DNA of 64,000 bases. Origin: Halalkalibacillus sediminis. Its GTDB lineage: Bacteria; Bacillota; Bacilli; Bacillales; Alkalibacillaceae. A program made the translations under genes and the position numbers. The notes beneath the pieces are model-generated. The model saw nothing but the letters and a program-made list of their open reading frames with translations. It did no database searches and had not been told where the DNA came from. The stretch covers positions 70,074 through 134,073 of the forward strand of contig NZ_PJNH01000004.1 in assembly GCF_002844535.1 (NCBI RefSeq), given 5' to 3'. This document shows positions 38,794-47,260 of the stretch, one piece after another (the first letter of the stretch is position 1; each line of letters begins with the position of its first letter).

Positions 38794-39123
38794 ATGCGAA
38801 AACTGAACACATTTTTAGTGACTGGATATTCGCGTGCGCCTCAAGGCACTTCGATGTATGAGGTTCACAAGCATGCGGGTATTGTACTTGAAATTAACTT
38901 TGATACGCATACAATCGAAAGAGTAGACTTTACCTTTGTAGCAGATCTAACAAAAGACTTTTTCAAAAGGTTACTTGAAGGATATTGCTTGGAAAAAGGT
39001 TTGGATTCGTTGATTGAACGTATTCAGAGCCATTACTTTGCACCCTCACAACAGGCAGTTATTGTTGCGTTACAGGCAGCAGTTCAACGCTATTGGGATT
39101 GTTTAAAAGAGAAAAATGAATAA
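38794..39123 (+). CDS. DUF3870 domain protein
   Basis: The 109-aa protein matches DUF3870: FLVTGYSRAPQGTSMYEVHKHAGIVLEIN at the front, then VDFTFVADLTKDFFKRLLEGY and FAPSQQAVIVALQAAVQRYW. The family has no biochemical function assigned. It lies immediately upstream of a CoA-transferase/thiolase/aminotransferase operon but is separated from it by a terminator. ATG 38794 is better placed relative to TTGGA than ATG 38788. Confidence 0.82.
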   Translation: MRKLNTFLVTGYSRAPQGTSMYEVHKHAGIVLEINFDTHTIERVDFTFVADLTKDFFKRLLEGYCLEKGLDSLIERIQSHYFAPSQQAVIVALQAAVQRYWDCLKEKNE

Positions 39124-39176
39124 TCTAGTTTGGTTAAAGTGTTGTAGAGAAATGACCTTTCTCTATTTACTCATTG

Positions 39177-39243
39177 GAACCTAGCTAATAACTACACCTG
39201 CTTATTGTGGGCATGCTGTGGTTATTTTAGCTAGGTTTTTATT
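39177..39243 (+). terminator. Terminator of the DUF3870 gene
   Basis: A long imperfect hairpin, AACCTAGCTA / TAGCTAGGTT outer stem plus TAACTACA / TGTGGTTA inner stem, followed by TTTTTATT. It sits just ahead of the CoA-transferase operon and could also attenuate read-through. Confidence 0.78.
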
Positions 39244-39264
39244 ATTTTATGGGAGGTTAGGAAG

Positions 39265-39927
39265 ATGGAAAAAATCATTACATGTCAAAAAGCTATCTCT
39301 AATATTAAATCTGGGGATACCGTAATGGTAGGTGGGTTTGGTTTAGTTGGATGCCCACTACAATTGGTTGAATCAGTAGAGGAGACAGATATAAAAAATT
39401 TGACTGTTATTAGCAATAATTTGGGTGAGCCAGGTAGTGGTCTAGGTAAATGGGTGATTCAAAAGCGTGTAAAAAAAGGCGTAGGTTCGTTTTTTACCTC
39501 GAATCCTGATGTTGTAAAAGCATATCAAGATAAAGAATTAGAGATAGAGTTAGTACCCCAAGGTACGTTAGCTGAATCAATTCGAGCTGGTGGTGCTGGA
39601 ATTGGAGGTTTCTATGTAAAAACGTCGGTCGGAACTAAATTGGCAGAAGACCTTGAGGTTAAAGAAATTAAAGGCACACCTCATGTGTTTCGAGAGTCAT
39701 TTACAGCTGATGTTGCTTTAATCAAAGCACATAAGTCCGATCGGTTAGGAAACTTAGTTTATACCAAATCTGCACGCAACTTTAACCCAGTTATGGCAAC
39801 TGCAGCAAAATATGTTGTTGCGGAAGTTGATGAGATTGTTGAAATCGATGAGTTATCACCGGAAGAAATAGTGACTCCTCATTTATTTGTTGATGCCATA
39901 GTCTGTCCAGGGGGTGAAAATAAATGA
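39265..39927 (+). CDS. CoA-transferase subunit A (YodS/AtoD-like)
   Basis: The 220-aa alpha subunit belongs to class I CoA-transferases. It has the oxyanion/CoA loop GDTVMVGGFGLVGCP (about 18-32) and the glycine-rich RAGGAGIGGFY. The enzyme moves CoA between a 3-oxo (or hydroxy) acid and an acyl-CoA. In B. subtilis, yodS and yodR lie next to the aminotransferase yodT. The stop overlaps the subunit B start (ATGA). Confidence 0.9.
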   Translation: MEKIITCQKAISNIKSGDTVMVGGFGLVGCPLQLVESVEETDIKNLTVISNNLGEPGSGLGKWVIQKRVKKGVGSFFTSNPDVVKAYQDKELEIELVPQGTLAESIRAGGAGIGGFYVKTSVGTKLAEDLEVKEIKGTPHVFRESFTADVALIKAHKSDRLGNLVYTKSARNFNPVMATAAKYVVAEVDEIVEIDELSPEEIVTPHLFVDAIVCPGGENK

Positions 39928-40574
39928 ATATGAAAGAGCGCATCGCTGCACGAATAGCAAAGGAATTTTCTGACGGAGACATTATTAATTTAGGGATTGG
40001 AATTCCTACTTTAATCCCCAATTTTATATCAGAAGATCTGGATGTTTTTCTTCATTCAGAAAATGGAATTTTAGGAGTTGGTCACACTCCAGAAGAAGAT
40101 GAAGAGGATCCTAATATAGTGAATGCAGGTAAGAAACCTGTAACCGTAAATAAAGGTGCTTCTTTTTTTGATAGTGCAAGCTCTTTTGCGATGATTCGTG
40201 GGGGACATATTGACATATCTGTGCTAGGTGCATTAGAGGTTAATGCAAAGGCACAGATATCTAATTGGGCTGTACCTGGAAAACCAGTCTTAGGTGTAGG
40301 TGGGGCGATGGACCTTATTGAGGGATCAAAAAAAGTGTTTGTTACAACCACACACGTAACAAAGGATGGAAAGCCTAAGATTGTACAAGAAAATAAGTAT
40401 CCTCTTACATCCTATAGAAGTATTGATATGATCGTTACAGATAAAGCAGTATTCCACGTTCAGGATGAAATGTTAATACTAACTGAAATAGCACCAGAGA
40501 GTAGTTTAGATGAAGTGGAACAATTAACAGAAGCCCCATTCCAAGTGAGTGAATCTATAAAAAAGAACAAATGA
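39924..40574 (+). CDS. CoA-transferase subunit B (YodR/AtoA-like)
   Basis: The 216-aa beta subunit carries the covalent catalytic glutamate, Glu46 in HSENGILG. LGIGIPTLIPNF is near the front and VLGALEVNAKAQISNWAVPGK in the middle. It is translationally coupled to subunit A by a 4-base overlap, as usual. A thiolase gene follows after 13 nt. Confidence 0.92.
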   Translation: MNMKERIAARIAKEFSDGDIINLGIGIPTLIPNFISEDLDVFLHSENGILGVGHTPEEDEEDPNIVNAGKKPVTVNKGASFFDSASSFAMIRGGHIDISVLGALEVNAKAQISNWAVPGKPVLGVGGAMDLIEGSKKVFVTTTHVTKDGKPKIVQENKYPLTSYRSIDMIVTDKAVFHVQDEMLILTEIAPESSLDEVEQLTEAPFQVSESIKKNK

Positions 40575-40587
40575 AAGGAGAGTTAGT

Positions 40588-41778
40588 ATGGTAGTAGTTG
40601 TAAATGCGTATCGTACAGCGATTGGCAAGTATGGTGGTTCTTTGTCTGGTCATACTCCAGAATCATTGCTTACAACATTGATGAAGAATAACTTATCAAG
40701 TGCCGGGTTGTCATCCGATTTGGTTGATCAAGTCATCATGGGTCAAACGAAACAAAGTGCTCACGCTGCAAATATTGCTCGTGTTGCTAGTTTGGCCGCA
40801 GGTATACAAGAGACAACACCCGCCCATACCGTTAATATGCAATGTGCATCAGGCATGCAAGCAGTTTATGATGCATGGATGGCCATTGAAACCGGTCAAT
40901 CAGACGTTGTTATAGCAGGTGGTGTAGAGAGTATGTCACAAGCCCCATTTTACACTGTAGGAAATCGGTTCCAACCTAAAACAGGGAATCAAACACTCTA
41001 TGATAGCAACACAGAAAGTCAGAATAAGTCACAACCAGAAGATATTTATGGCAGCTTCAACATGGGTGAAACTGCGGAAAATTTAGTTGAGAAATATAGT
41101 ATTTCTTTCGAGGAACAAAATGATTTCGCATACAAAAGCCAAATGAAAGCGAAGAAGGCAATAGAAACTAATCGATTTTCCGATGAGATTATCCCTATTG
41201 AAGTGGCCGACGGTAAACGTAGAACCCGTTTGTTCGCGAGGGATGAGCATCCAAGAGATGTAACGTTTGAAAAGTTGAACAAACTACCTCCAGTTTTTAA
41301 GAAGGGGGGAACGGTCACCGCAGGTAACTCGTCTGGAAGAAATGATGGTGCTGCGAGTTTATTATTAATGAGCGAGCAAAAGGCTGAATCACTAGGTTTG
41401 AAACCAGTGGCTAGGATTAAATCATTGGCTTCTGCCGGAGTGAATCCAACCGAAATGGGAATTGGCCCTGTCGCATCAACCCTCAAGGTTCTAAATCGAT
41501 CAGGTCTTTCTCTAGATGAGATTGATTTAATCGAGTTGAATGAAGCTTTTGCGGCTCAGTCTTTGGCTGTTTTAAAAGAATGGGGAGAAAAACATCACCA
41601 CAAAGTGAATGTGAACGGTGGTGCAATAGCGTTAGGACACCCGTTAGGTTCATCAGGAGCACGTATTTTAGTAACGCTTATCCATGAAATGCAAAAAAGG
41701 GAGTCCAATTATGGCTTAGCTACCTTATGTGTAGCAGGGGGTCAAGGTGTTTCAACAATTGTTGAGAATTATAAGTAG
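40588..41778 (+). CDS. Acetyl-CoA acetyltransferase (thiolase)
   Basis: The 396-aa thiolase has acyl-binding Cys86 (NMQCASGMQ), His351 (GHPLGSSGAR) and Cys381 (CVAGGQG), all expected. It cleaves or forms 3-oxoacyl-CoA. With the CoA-transferase it could turn a 3-oxo acid produced by transamination into acyl-CoA units. The B. subtilis yod cluster does not, to my knowledge, contain this gene, so the operon is a variant. Its 3' end may overlap or abut the aminotransferase start. Confidence 0.92.
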   Translation: MVVVVNAYRTAIGKYGGSLSGHTPESLLTTLMKNNLSSAGLSSDLVDQVIMGQTKQSAHAANIARVASLAAGIQETTPAHTVNMQCASGMQAVYDAWMAIETGQSDVVIAGGVESMSQAPFYTVGNRFQPKTGNQTLYDSNTESQNKSQPEDIYGSFNMGETAENLVEKYSISFEEQNDFAYKSQMKAKKAIETNRFSDEIIPIEVADGKRRTRLFARDEHPRDVTFEKLNKLPPVFKKGGTVTAGNSSGRNDGAASLLLMSEQKAESLGLKPVARIKSLASAGVNPTEMGIGPVASTLKVLNRSGLSLDEIDLIELNEAFAAQSLAVLKEWGEKHHHKVNVNGGAIALGHPLGSSGARILVTLIHEMQKRESNYGLATLCVAGGQGVSTIVENYK

Positions 41779-41794
41779 AAAGCGAAGTGAAAAC

Positions 41795-43138
41795 TTGAGC
41801 CAAGATCATGTGTTTCATAGAAACTTCAATAATAATTACCCACTCATTGAAAGGGGCGAAGGTGTTTATCTTTATGACACACAAGGGGTTCGTTATTTGG
41901 ATGGAAGTTCTGGGGCTGTAGCTGTAAATATAGGTCATGGAGTGCAAGAAGTAGTCAACGCTATGACTAAACAGGCATCTCATGTTGCTTATGTTCACAC
42001 TTTACGTTTTGAAACTTCACTTCAACATGAACTTGCATCGATGATTGCTTCTCTTGCACCAGGGGATTTAGATACTGTTTATTTTACATCTGGAGGAGCA
42101 GAGGCAAATGAAAGTGCATTGAAGCTAGCTAGACAATACCATCTTGGCAACAATGATCAAGAAAAGTTCAAAGTGATCAGTCATAGTATTAGTTATCATG
42201 GCAACACCATGCGAACACTATCAATAGGTGGTGATCAAAAAAGGAAAGAACTTTATGACAAAGAACTTCACGGAGGTGTTATTCATCTAGCCCCTCCCTA
42301 TGGTAAAAGAAGTGATTTTGAGAATCTTCAAGAGGATGAATATGTAGATTATTGCTTAAATCAAATTGAGAAAAAAATCCTCGAAGAAGATCCTGAAACA
42401 ATAAGTTGTTTTCTTATTGAACCAATAGTAGGTAGCCAAATTGCTGCTTTTCCCATGCCTGATGGTTATTTGAAAGGGATTCGTAAACTATGTACTCAGT
42501 ATAATATTTTACTAGTGGCAGATGAAGTGATGACAGGATTTGGGCGTACAGGTGAAATGTTTGCGGTGAATCATTGGAGAGTAACACCGGATATTATAAC
42601 GTTTGCGAAAGGTGTGTCTAGTGCGTATGCTCCCTTAGGTGGAATGATTGTTAATAATAAAACCATTCAGACAATTAAAGATAAATGGGATGGAAAATTT
42701 GCTCATGGGTATACATTTAGCGGACATCCAGTGGCGCTAGCAGCAGGAAAAGCAAATATTAATTACTTATTAGACAAAGAACTGGTCCCAAATGTTAAAC
42801 AAAAAGGACGATATTTACGCAAGAGATTATCTGAATTAATGGAAAAGTTCACATGTATTGGAGATTTGAGAGGACGCGGATTAATGTTAGGTTTTGAAAT
42901 TTATAAAAATAAAAAGACTCGCGAACCTTTCAATCAGTCGCAAAAAGCTGCTGAAGAATTAAATCAAATATGTATCGAAAATGGTGTTGTATTTTACCCA
43001 GGACAGGGGTTAATTGATCAACAGCCTTTCGATCATATTCTTGTGGCTCCTCCATTTGTAATTACAGATAATGAAATAGATCACATGGTTGACTTATTAG
43101 AAAAGAGCCTTAAGATTTTTGAAAGAAGGTTTAAATAA
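41795..43138 (+). CDS. Class III PLP aminotransferase (YodT-like omega-aminotransferase)
   Basis: The 447-aa fold-type I enzyme has YFTSGGAEANESALKLARQYH, the PLP-contact Asp in VADEVMTGFGRTG and Schiff-base Lys272 in FAKGVSSAYAPLG. It probably removes the terminal amino group of a beta- or omega-amino acid, making the 3-oxo acid used by the upstream enzymes. I chose TTG 41795, which gives an N-terminus like YodT; GTG 41747 would overlap the thiolase by 32 nt. The Shine-Dalgarno is weak for both, so the start is uncertain. Confidence 0.88.
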   Translation: MSQDHVFHRNFNNNYPLIERGEGVYLYDTQGVRYLDGSSGAVAVNIGHGVQEVVNAMTKQASHVAYVHTLRFETSLQHELASMIASLAPGDLDTVYFTSGGAEANESALKLARQYHLGNNDQEKFKVISHSISYHGNTMRTLSIGGDQKRKELYDKELHGGVIHLAPPYGKRSDFENLQEDEYVDYCLNQIEKKILEEDPETISCFLIEPIVGSQIAAFPMPDGYLKGIRKLCTQYNILLVADEVMTGFGRTGEMFAVNHWRVTPDIITFAKGVSSAYAPLGGMIVNNKTIQTIKDKWDGKFAHGYTFSGHPVALAAGKANINYLLDKELVPNVKQKGRYLRKRLSELMEKFTCIGDLRGRGLMLGFEIYKNKKTREPFNQSQKAAEELNQICIENGVVFYPGQGLIDQQPFDHILVAPPFVITDNEIDHMVDLLEKSLKIFERRFK

Positions 43139-43402
43139 GATTTAGCTCATTATGAGTTCAAGGAGCACAAAAAAAGTAAAATTAACCACAGTTTAGGATG
43201 GGAAAGGTCAAGATTTTAAAAGAATGGACGTTTTCTAAATTTTATCTAAAAAGTTCATCCACCTATAATCCTTCATCCTTATTATCGTTATATCTGACAA
43301 CCTTTACTTAAAATTACCTTAACATAAATTAACAAAATAAATTCCCCTTTTTAACAAACACTATTCTCTGAAGAATCAATCCATAAAAGGAGGAATTTGT
43401 GA

Positions 43403-43897
43403 ATGAAGAGGAAATGGCTTATTTTAGGTATGTTAACTTTGTTTATTGTAGGTTCTTTCTCATTAGGAGCTTTAGCTGAGGGTAAGGCAGCACCTGAGAA
43501 AGACATCGTTGAAACAGCGGTTGATGCGGGTGATTTTACAACATTAACTGCAGCACTTGAAAAAGCTGGATTAGTGGAAACGTTAAAAGGTGACGGTCCG
43601 TTCACTGTTTTTGCACCAACTGATGCTGCGTTTGAAACTCTTCTAAAAGAGTTAGATATTACTGCGGATGAATTGTTAGCTAGAGATGACTTAAAAGATA
43701 TCCTTTTATACCACGTTGTAGATGGGAAAATCATGTCTGACAGTCTAGAAGATGGTATGAAAGTGAAAACCTTAAACGGAAAGAAAGTTAAAATTTCTTT
43801 AGATCCGACCCAAGTGAACGACGCTAATGTCATTATGGCAGATGTTAAGTCTTCCAATGGTGTGATCCATGTAATTGATAAAGTGTTGCTTCCATAA
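43403..43897 (+). CDS. Secreted fasciclin (FAS1) domain protein
   Basis: The 164-aa protein has a signal peptide ([26 protein letters not shown], cleavage near residue 25) followed by one FAS1 domain. H1 motif [14 protein letters not shown], the [10 protein letters not shown] segment and H2 motif [13 protein letters not shown] are clear. Such domains mediate adhesion or matrix binding. It has a GGAGG site and its own terminator. The 264-nt gap upstream (43139-43402) shows no gene. Confidence 0.92.
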   Translation: MKRKWLILGMLTLFIVGSFSLGALAEGKAAPEKDIVETAVDAGDFTTLTAALEKAGLVETLKGDGPFTVFAPTDAAFETLLKELDITADELLARDDLKDILLYHVVDGKIMSDSLEDGMKVKTLNGKKVKISLDPTQVNDANVIMADVKSSNGVIHVIDKVLLP

Positions 43898-43920
43898 CAC
43901 AAATTCCTATATCAGGTTAT

Positions 43921-43963
43921 CTGTGACACGGCTGGTTTTAAAATCAGTCGTGTTTATTTTTTA
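43921..43963 (+). terminator. Terminator of the fasciclin gene
   Basis: GACACGGCTG / CAGTCGTGTT stem with G-T pairs and a 10-nt loop, followed by TATTTTTT. Confidence 0.78.
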
Positions 43964-44043
43964 CATGATTTCCCTAATTCTTTTAACTCTCCTATAGGCA
44001 GTTGCATAAGATGAAGAGAGATTATGGAATAATGGGAGGAGAA

Positions 44044-44604
44044 ATGAATATGTATCCTAATCCGTACGGTTATTATCAGGGATATTACCCTGTACGTAAT
44101 AACTGGTGGCACCCTCACGGATATTATGAACCAAGAAATAATATGAACTGGGGCTATAACAACTGGCAAACTAACGAAAGTTATGAACAGATAAAAGATT
44201 ACGGTGGCCAGCCATACGTAGTGGATATCGAGAAAGTTACCAAGCAAAACAATACATTCCGAACGGCTCTTTGGACAGGAGAACACTTACAGGTGACTTT
44301 AATGAGTATCGGTGTAGGTGAAGATATCGGGTTGGAGATTCACCCGGATATTGATCAGTTTATACGAGTCGAAGAAGGTCAAGGGATTACTCGAATGGGT
44401 GACAGTGAAGATAATCTGGATTTTGAAGCATATGTCCAGGATGATTTCGCGATCATGATACCCGCGGGTAAATGGCATAATCTGATTAATACAGGTAAGG
44501 TGCCACTAAAAGTATACTCTATTTATGCACCACCTGAGCATCCCTTTGGAACCGTTCACCGAACAAAAGCCGAAGCGATGGCAGCAGAAAAAGATCATTC
44601 ATAA
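44044..44604 (+). CDS. Cupin-domain protein with Tyr/Asn-rich N-terminus
   Basis: 186 aa. The first ~45 residues are rich in Tyr, Asn, Pro and Trp (MYPNPYGYYQGYYPVRNNWW), like spore-coat or surface proteins. The rest is a cupin barrel with GLEIHPDIDQFIRVEEGQG and IPAGKWHNLINTG, giving His/Glu metal ligands. Cupin proteins with similar tails occur in spore coats, so a coat-associated role is possible but unproven. ATG 44044 follows GGGAGGAG. Confidence 0.8.
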   Translation: MNMYPNPYGYYQGYYPVRNNWWHPHGYYEPRNNMNWGYNNWQTNESYEQIKDYGGQPYVVDIEKVTKQNNTFRTALWTGEHLQVTLMSIGVGEDIGLEIHPDIDQFIRVEEGQGITRMGDSEDNLDFEAYVQDDFAIMIPAGKWHNLINTGKVPLKVYSIYAPPEHPFGTVHRTKAEAMAAEKDHS

Positions 44605-44639
44605 TTTGTATTAGAGAATCTATAGGTCAACAGGGAAAA

Positions 44640-44671
44640 GGAAGGCGGCGAAAGCCGTTCTTCTTTTTTTG
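44640..44671 (+). terminator. Terminator of the cupin gene
   Basis: GAAGGCGGC / GCCGTTCTTC stem with a GAAA loop followed by seven T residues. Confidence 0.85.
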
Positions 44672-44820
44672 CAGGGAGTTAAATTTCCAATTATGCTACA
44701 TTAGTGAATGGATATTTATGTTAAGATGTAGTGGTTACAACATTTGGACTTACATAGTATGAGTAGAAGGAATAAAGTTGGGGAGTGTATGCTCTCTAGT
44801 ATAGAAGAGGGGGGTTCGGT

Positions 44821-45555
44821 ATTAATAATTTTGAGATGAATTTTTTCGCTGAAGATACCAATGTAGTGTTAGTTATTTCCAATTTCCTGGCTTGGGTGAT
44901 AATAACGGCTATAATTCTTATTTATTATAAAAAGTTAGAAGACAAACCAAGACTATGGAAGGCTCTCCTGATAGCATTTATAGGGATGTTTACTTTTAAT
45001 TTTGATTTAAATATTCTACAAACATTGATAAGTATCCCAATCCTGCCACTGGGTGTCTGGCTTTTGATGATTATTTTCAGGAATAAAGAGGATAGATGGA
45101 ATGTTTATCGTCCTTTTGCTTGGTTAGGATTTTTTAGTCAATTTATTTTTATATTAACTGTGTTAATATCGATGCCTCTAAATAACTTACTATACCCTCA
45201 AGATCAACTTTCTACATACATATCGAATGCTGAAGATGCATCCCTCATTTCCACTCATTCTTCTGGAGAGGAAACTTCATTAAAAACAGGAAGTTTAAAT
45301 AAGGTGTTAGAAAAAATGGAACAAAACCCTATCTATAGCCATGAGTGGTATCACAAGATGTCCGGAAACTTTGATAATATGAAGGTTGATGAAAAATTCC
45401 CTTATGTTTTAATAGGAACCGATCCGAAATGGGGGAGCGGGATTGAGAGTGTTATTTACCTTGAGCGAGATGGCAGAGGACTACTAGTTACATCACAAAA
45501 GGGCCAACATTATTTCCGTTCTGAGGAATCTCTTCTAGAGGAGGGTAGTCAATGA
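44821..45555 (+). CDS. Membrane protein of unknown function, probable ATT start
   Basis: 244 aa if started at ATT 44821, which lies 6 nt after GAGGGGGG; the first ATG (44836) is 21 nt from that site and has none of its own. There are four membrane helices (about 15-35, 50-72, 75-90, 105-125), then a C-terminal extracytoplasmic part with YVLIGTDPKWGSGIESVIYLERDGRGLLV. The family is unrecognised. Its stop overlaps the next start by 4 bases. The tail is copied again downstream at 46300-46344. Confidence 0.6.
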   Translation: MNNFEMNFFAEDTNVVLVISNFLAWVIITAIILIYYKKLEDKPRLWKALLIAFIGMFTFNFDLNILQTLISIPILPLGVWLLMIIFRNKEDRWNVYRPFAWLGFFSQFIFILTVLISMPLNNLLYPQDQLSTYISNAEDASLISTHSSGEETSLKTGSLNKVLEKMEQNPIYSHEWYHKMSGNFDNMKVDEKFPYVLIGTDPKWGSGIESVIYLERDGRGLLVTSQKGQHYFRSEESLLEEGSQ

Positions 45556-46292
45556 CTAAAAAGAGAATTTCAGTCATCGTGATTATTCCTATAATTTTAG
45601 TATCTCTATTTATAATCTATTTTATTTATTTTTCAAAGCCAACTGCCCTCCCGGCGGATGATGAATTAGCAAATCAGATAAATGAAATCTTTCCGGAAGC
45701 AAATGTAGAGACGATTCAGGAAACAATTTACTTGGATCAAGAGCATGTATATGTTCCATTCATATCTAGCGAGAATAATTATGGTTCAAGCTATTGGGTA
45801 TGGGAAAGTCGTAATTGGAAACCGATGAAGATAGATATTGGGGGAGAACCAACTGCTTGGACGATAAATAAGGAGGAACCTTCTTCATACATTGTTTGGA
45901 ATATACATCCGGATGATAAAGTTAGCTATGCGAATTTATCAATGATGCGGGAGCGAGACTTTCAGATTTCTCACACTGAGCATCATTATAGCCCGAGCAT
46001 TCATATGAAAGAACAAATATCTTTAAAGGAACAACCTTATGGTGTGCTCGTGTTTCCAGAGCAATGGCAAGCTTTATTGACTCAAGAGAACAAATTGATA
46101 TCGTCACAAAATTCCCGGGATATCAATACTAGTGTTTTTTTGGATGTTAGACTTCATTTTGGTTGGACACCATTTAACGAGAACGATGATATAATTTTCC
46201 CGGAAGAATCTATAAGCAATAATGGTTTCATTAATGGAAATATAGAAACGAATTTCGTGGAATATGTTGAGGAACCTCAATTAGAGAATTAG
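45552..46292 (+). CDS. Membrane-anchored extracytoplasmic protein, tandem paralog 1
   Basis: 246 aa. An N-terminal anchor (about 6-27, VIVIIPIILVSLFIIYFIYF) is followed by FSKPTALPADDELANQINEIFPEANVETIQETIYLD and a ~190-aa outer domain containing YWVWESRNWKP and IVWNIHPDD. It overlaps the upstream gene by ATGA. The product is close to the next gene's, with the first ~60 outer residues nearly identical. No known domain is recognised. Confidence 0.62.
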   Translation: MTKKRISVIVIIPIILVSLFIIYFIYFSKPTALPADDELANQINEIFPEANVETIQETIYLDQEHVYVPFISSENNYGSSYWVWESRNWKPMKIDIGGEPTAWTINKEEPSSYIVWNIHPDDKVSYANLSMMRERDFQISHTEHHYSPSIHMKEQISLKEQPYGVLVFPEQWQALLTQENKLISSQNSRDINTSVFLDVRLHFGWTPFNENDDIIFPEESISNNGFINGNIETNFVEYVEEPQLEN

Positions 46293-46299
46293 CTTAGTA

Positions 46300-46344
46300 A
46301 TTATTTCCGTTCAGATAAGTCGCTGTTGGAGGAGGGTAGAAATG
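46300..46344 (+). pseudogene. Relic of the upstream gene's 3' end between the tandem paralogs
   Basis: The bases before the second paralog closely match the end of the 44821-45555 gene (45511-45555), including TTATTTCCGTTC and GAGGAGGGTAG. Conceptually it reads YFRSDKSLLEEGRN then stop, against YFRSEESLLEEGSQ in the intact gene. It shows that the duplication unit began inside the upstream gene. The retained GGAGGAGGG now serves as the ribosome-binding site of the second paralog. Confidence 0.8.
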
Positions 46345-47085
46345 ACTAAAAAAAGAGTTTCAATCGTTGTCATCATTACATTTATTTTAATATCTCTATT
46401 TCTTGTCTATTGGTTTTATTTTTCAAAGCCGACAGCCCTCCCGGCGGATGATGAATTAGCTAAGCAGATGAATGAAATCTTTCCGGAAGCAAATGTAGAG
46501 ACGATTCAAGAAACAATTCAATTGGATCAAGACCATGTATATGTCCCATTTATATCTAGCAAAGATACCTATGGAGCAAGCTATTGGGTATGGGAAAGGC
46601 GTAAATGGAGGCCGGTGTATATAGATACAGTTGGAGAACCAATAATTTGGATGATCGATGGGAAGAAACCATCATCATCCTTTATTGTGTGGAATCTTCA
46701 CCCGGACGATCAAATCAGTCATGCTAATTTTGCTTTGGTGAGGGAACGCGGCTTTCATATTTCGAACAATGAACATAATTATACTCCTCGTATTCAAATG
46801 GAGAATGAAGTTTCTTTGAAAGAGGAATCATACGGTGCACTCGAACTACCTGAAGATTGGCAAGCTTTTTTGAATCAAGAAAATAAACGTGCTTCCTTAC
46901 AAAAATCACATATTAATACTACTAGTATTTTTCCGGACATTGGTTTATATATCGGGTGGACACCATATAACGAAAAAGATGAAATAAGTTTCCCGGAAAG
47001 TTCTGTAAACGGACATGGTTTCTATAACGGGGACATCGAGACTGATTTCGTGAGATTTATAAATGAATCGGAATTAGAAGAGTAG
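46342..47085 (+). CDS. Membrane-anchored extracytoplasmic protein, tandem paralog 2
   Basis: 247 aa with the same plan as the preceding gene: anchor at about 6-27, the shared SKPTALPADDELAKQMNEIF segment, YWVWERRKWRP, IVWNLHPDD and the late LYIGWTPYNEKDEISFPESSVNGHGFYNGDIETDFV. Divergence is concentrated after residue ~130, while the DNA around the anchor is nearly unchanged. The role is unknown. Confidence 0.62.
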   Translation: MTKKRVSIVVIITFILISLFLVYWFYFSKPTALPADDELAKQMNEIFPEANVETIQETIQLDQDHVYVPFISSKDTYGASYWVWERRKWRPVYIDTVGEPIIWMIDGKKPSSSFIVWNLHPDDQISHANFALVRERGFHISNNEHNYTPRIQMENEVSLKEESYGALELPEDWQAFLNQENKRASLQKSHINTTSIFPDIGLYIGWTPYNEKDEISFPESSVNGHGFYNGDIETDFVRFINESELEE

Positions 47086-47216
47086 CTGTTCTAGATGTAC
47101 TTAGCGACCATTAAGCCTAAGGGAAGCACATCCTAGCAGGTTGTAAACAGAACGGATTATGATTTTCGAAACTTTTTGTATAGATTCATTACTAAATACT
47201 AATGAATTTCTTAACA

Positions 47217-47248
47217 AAAAAGGAGGTGCGATATGCACCTCCTTTAAT
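47217..47248 (-). terminator. Terminator of the LysM/NlpC-P60 gene
   Basis: AAAGGAGGTGC / GCACCTCCTTT perfect 11-bp stem with a 5-nt loop, running into TTTTTTG on the minus strand. Confidence 0.9.
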
Positions 47249-47260
47249 ATTGATTTAAAT

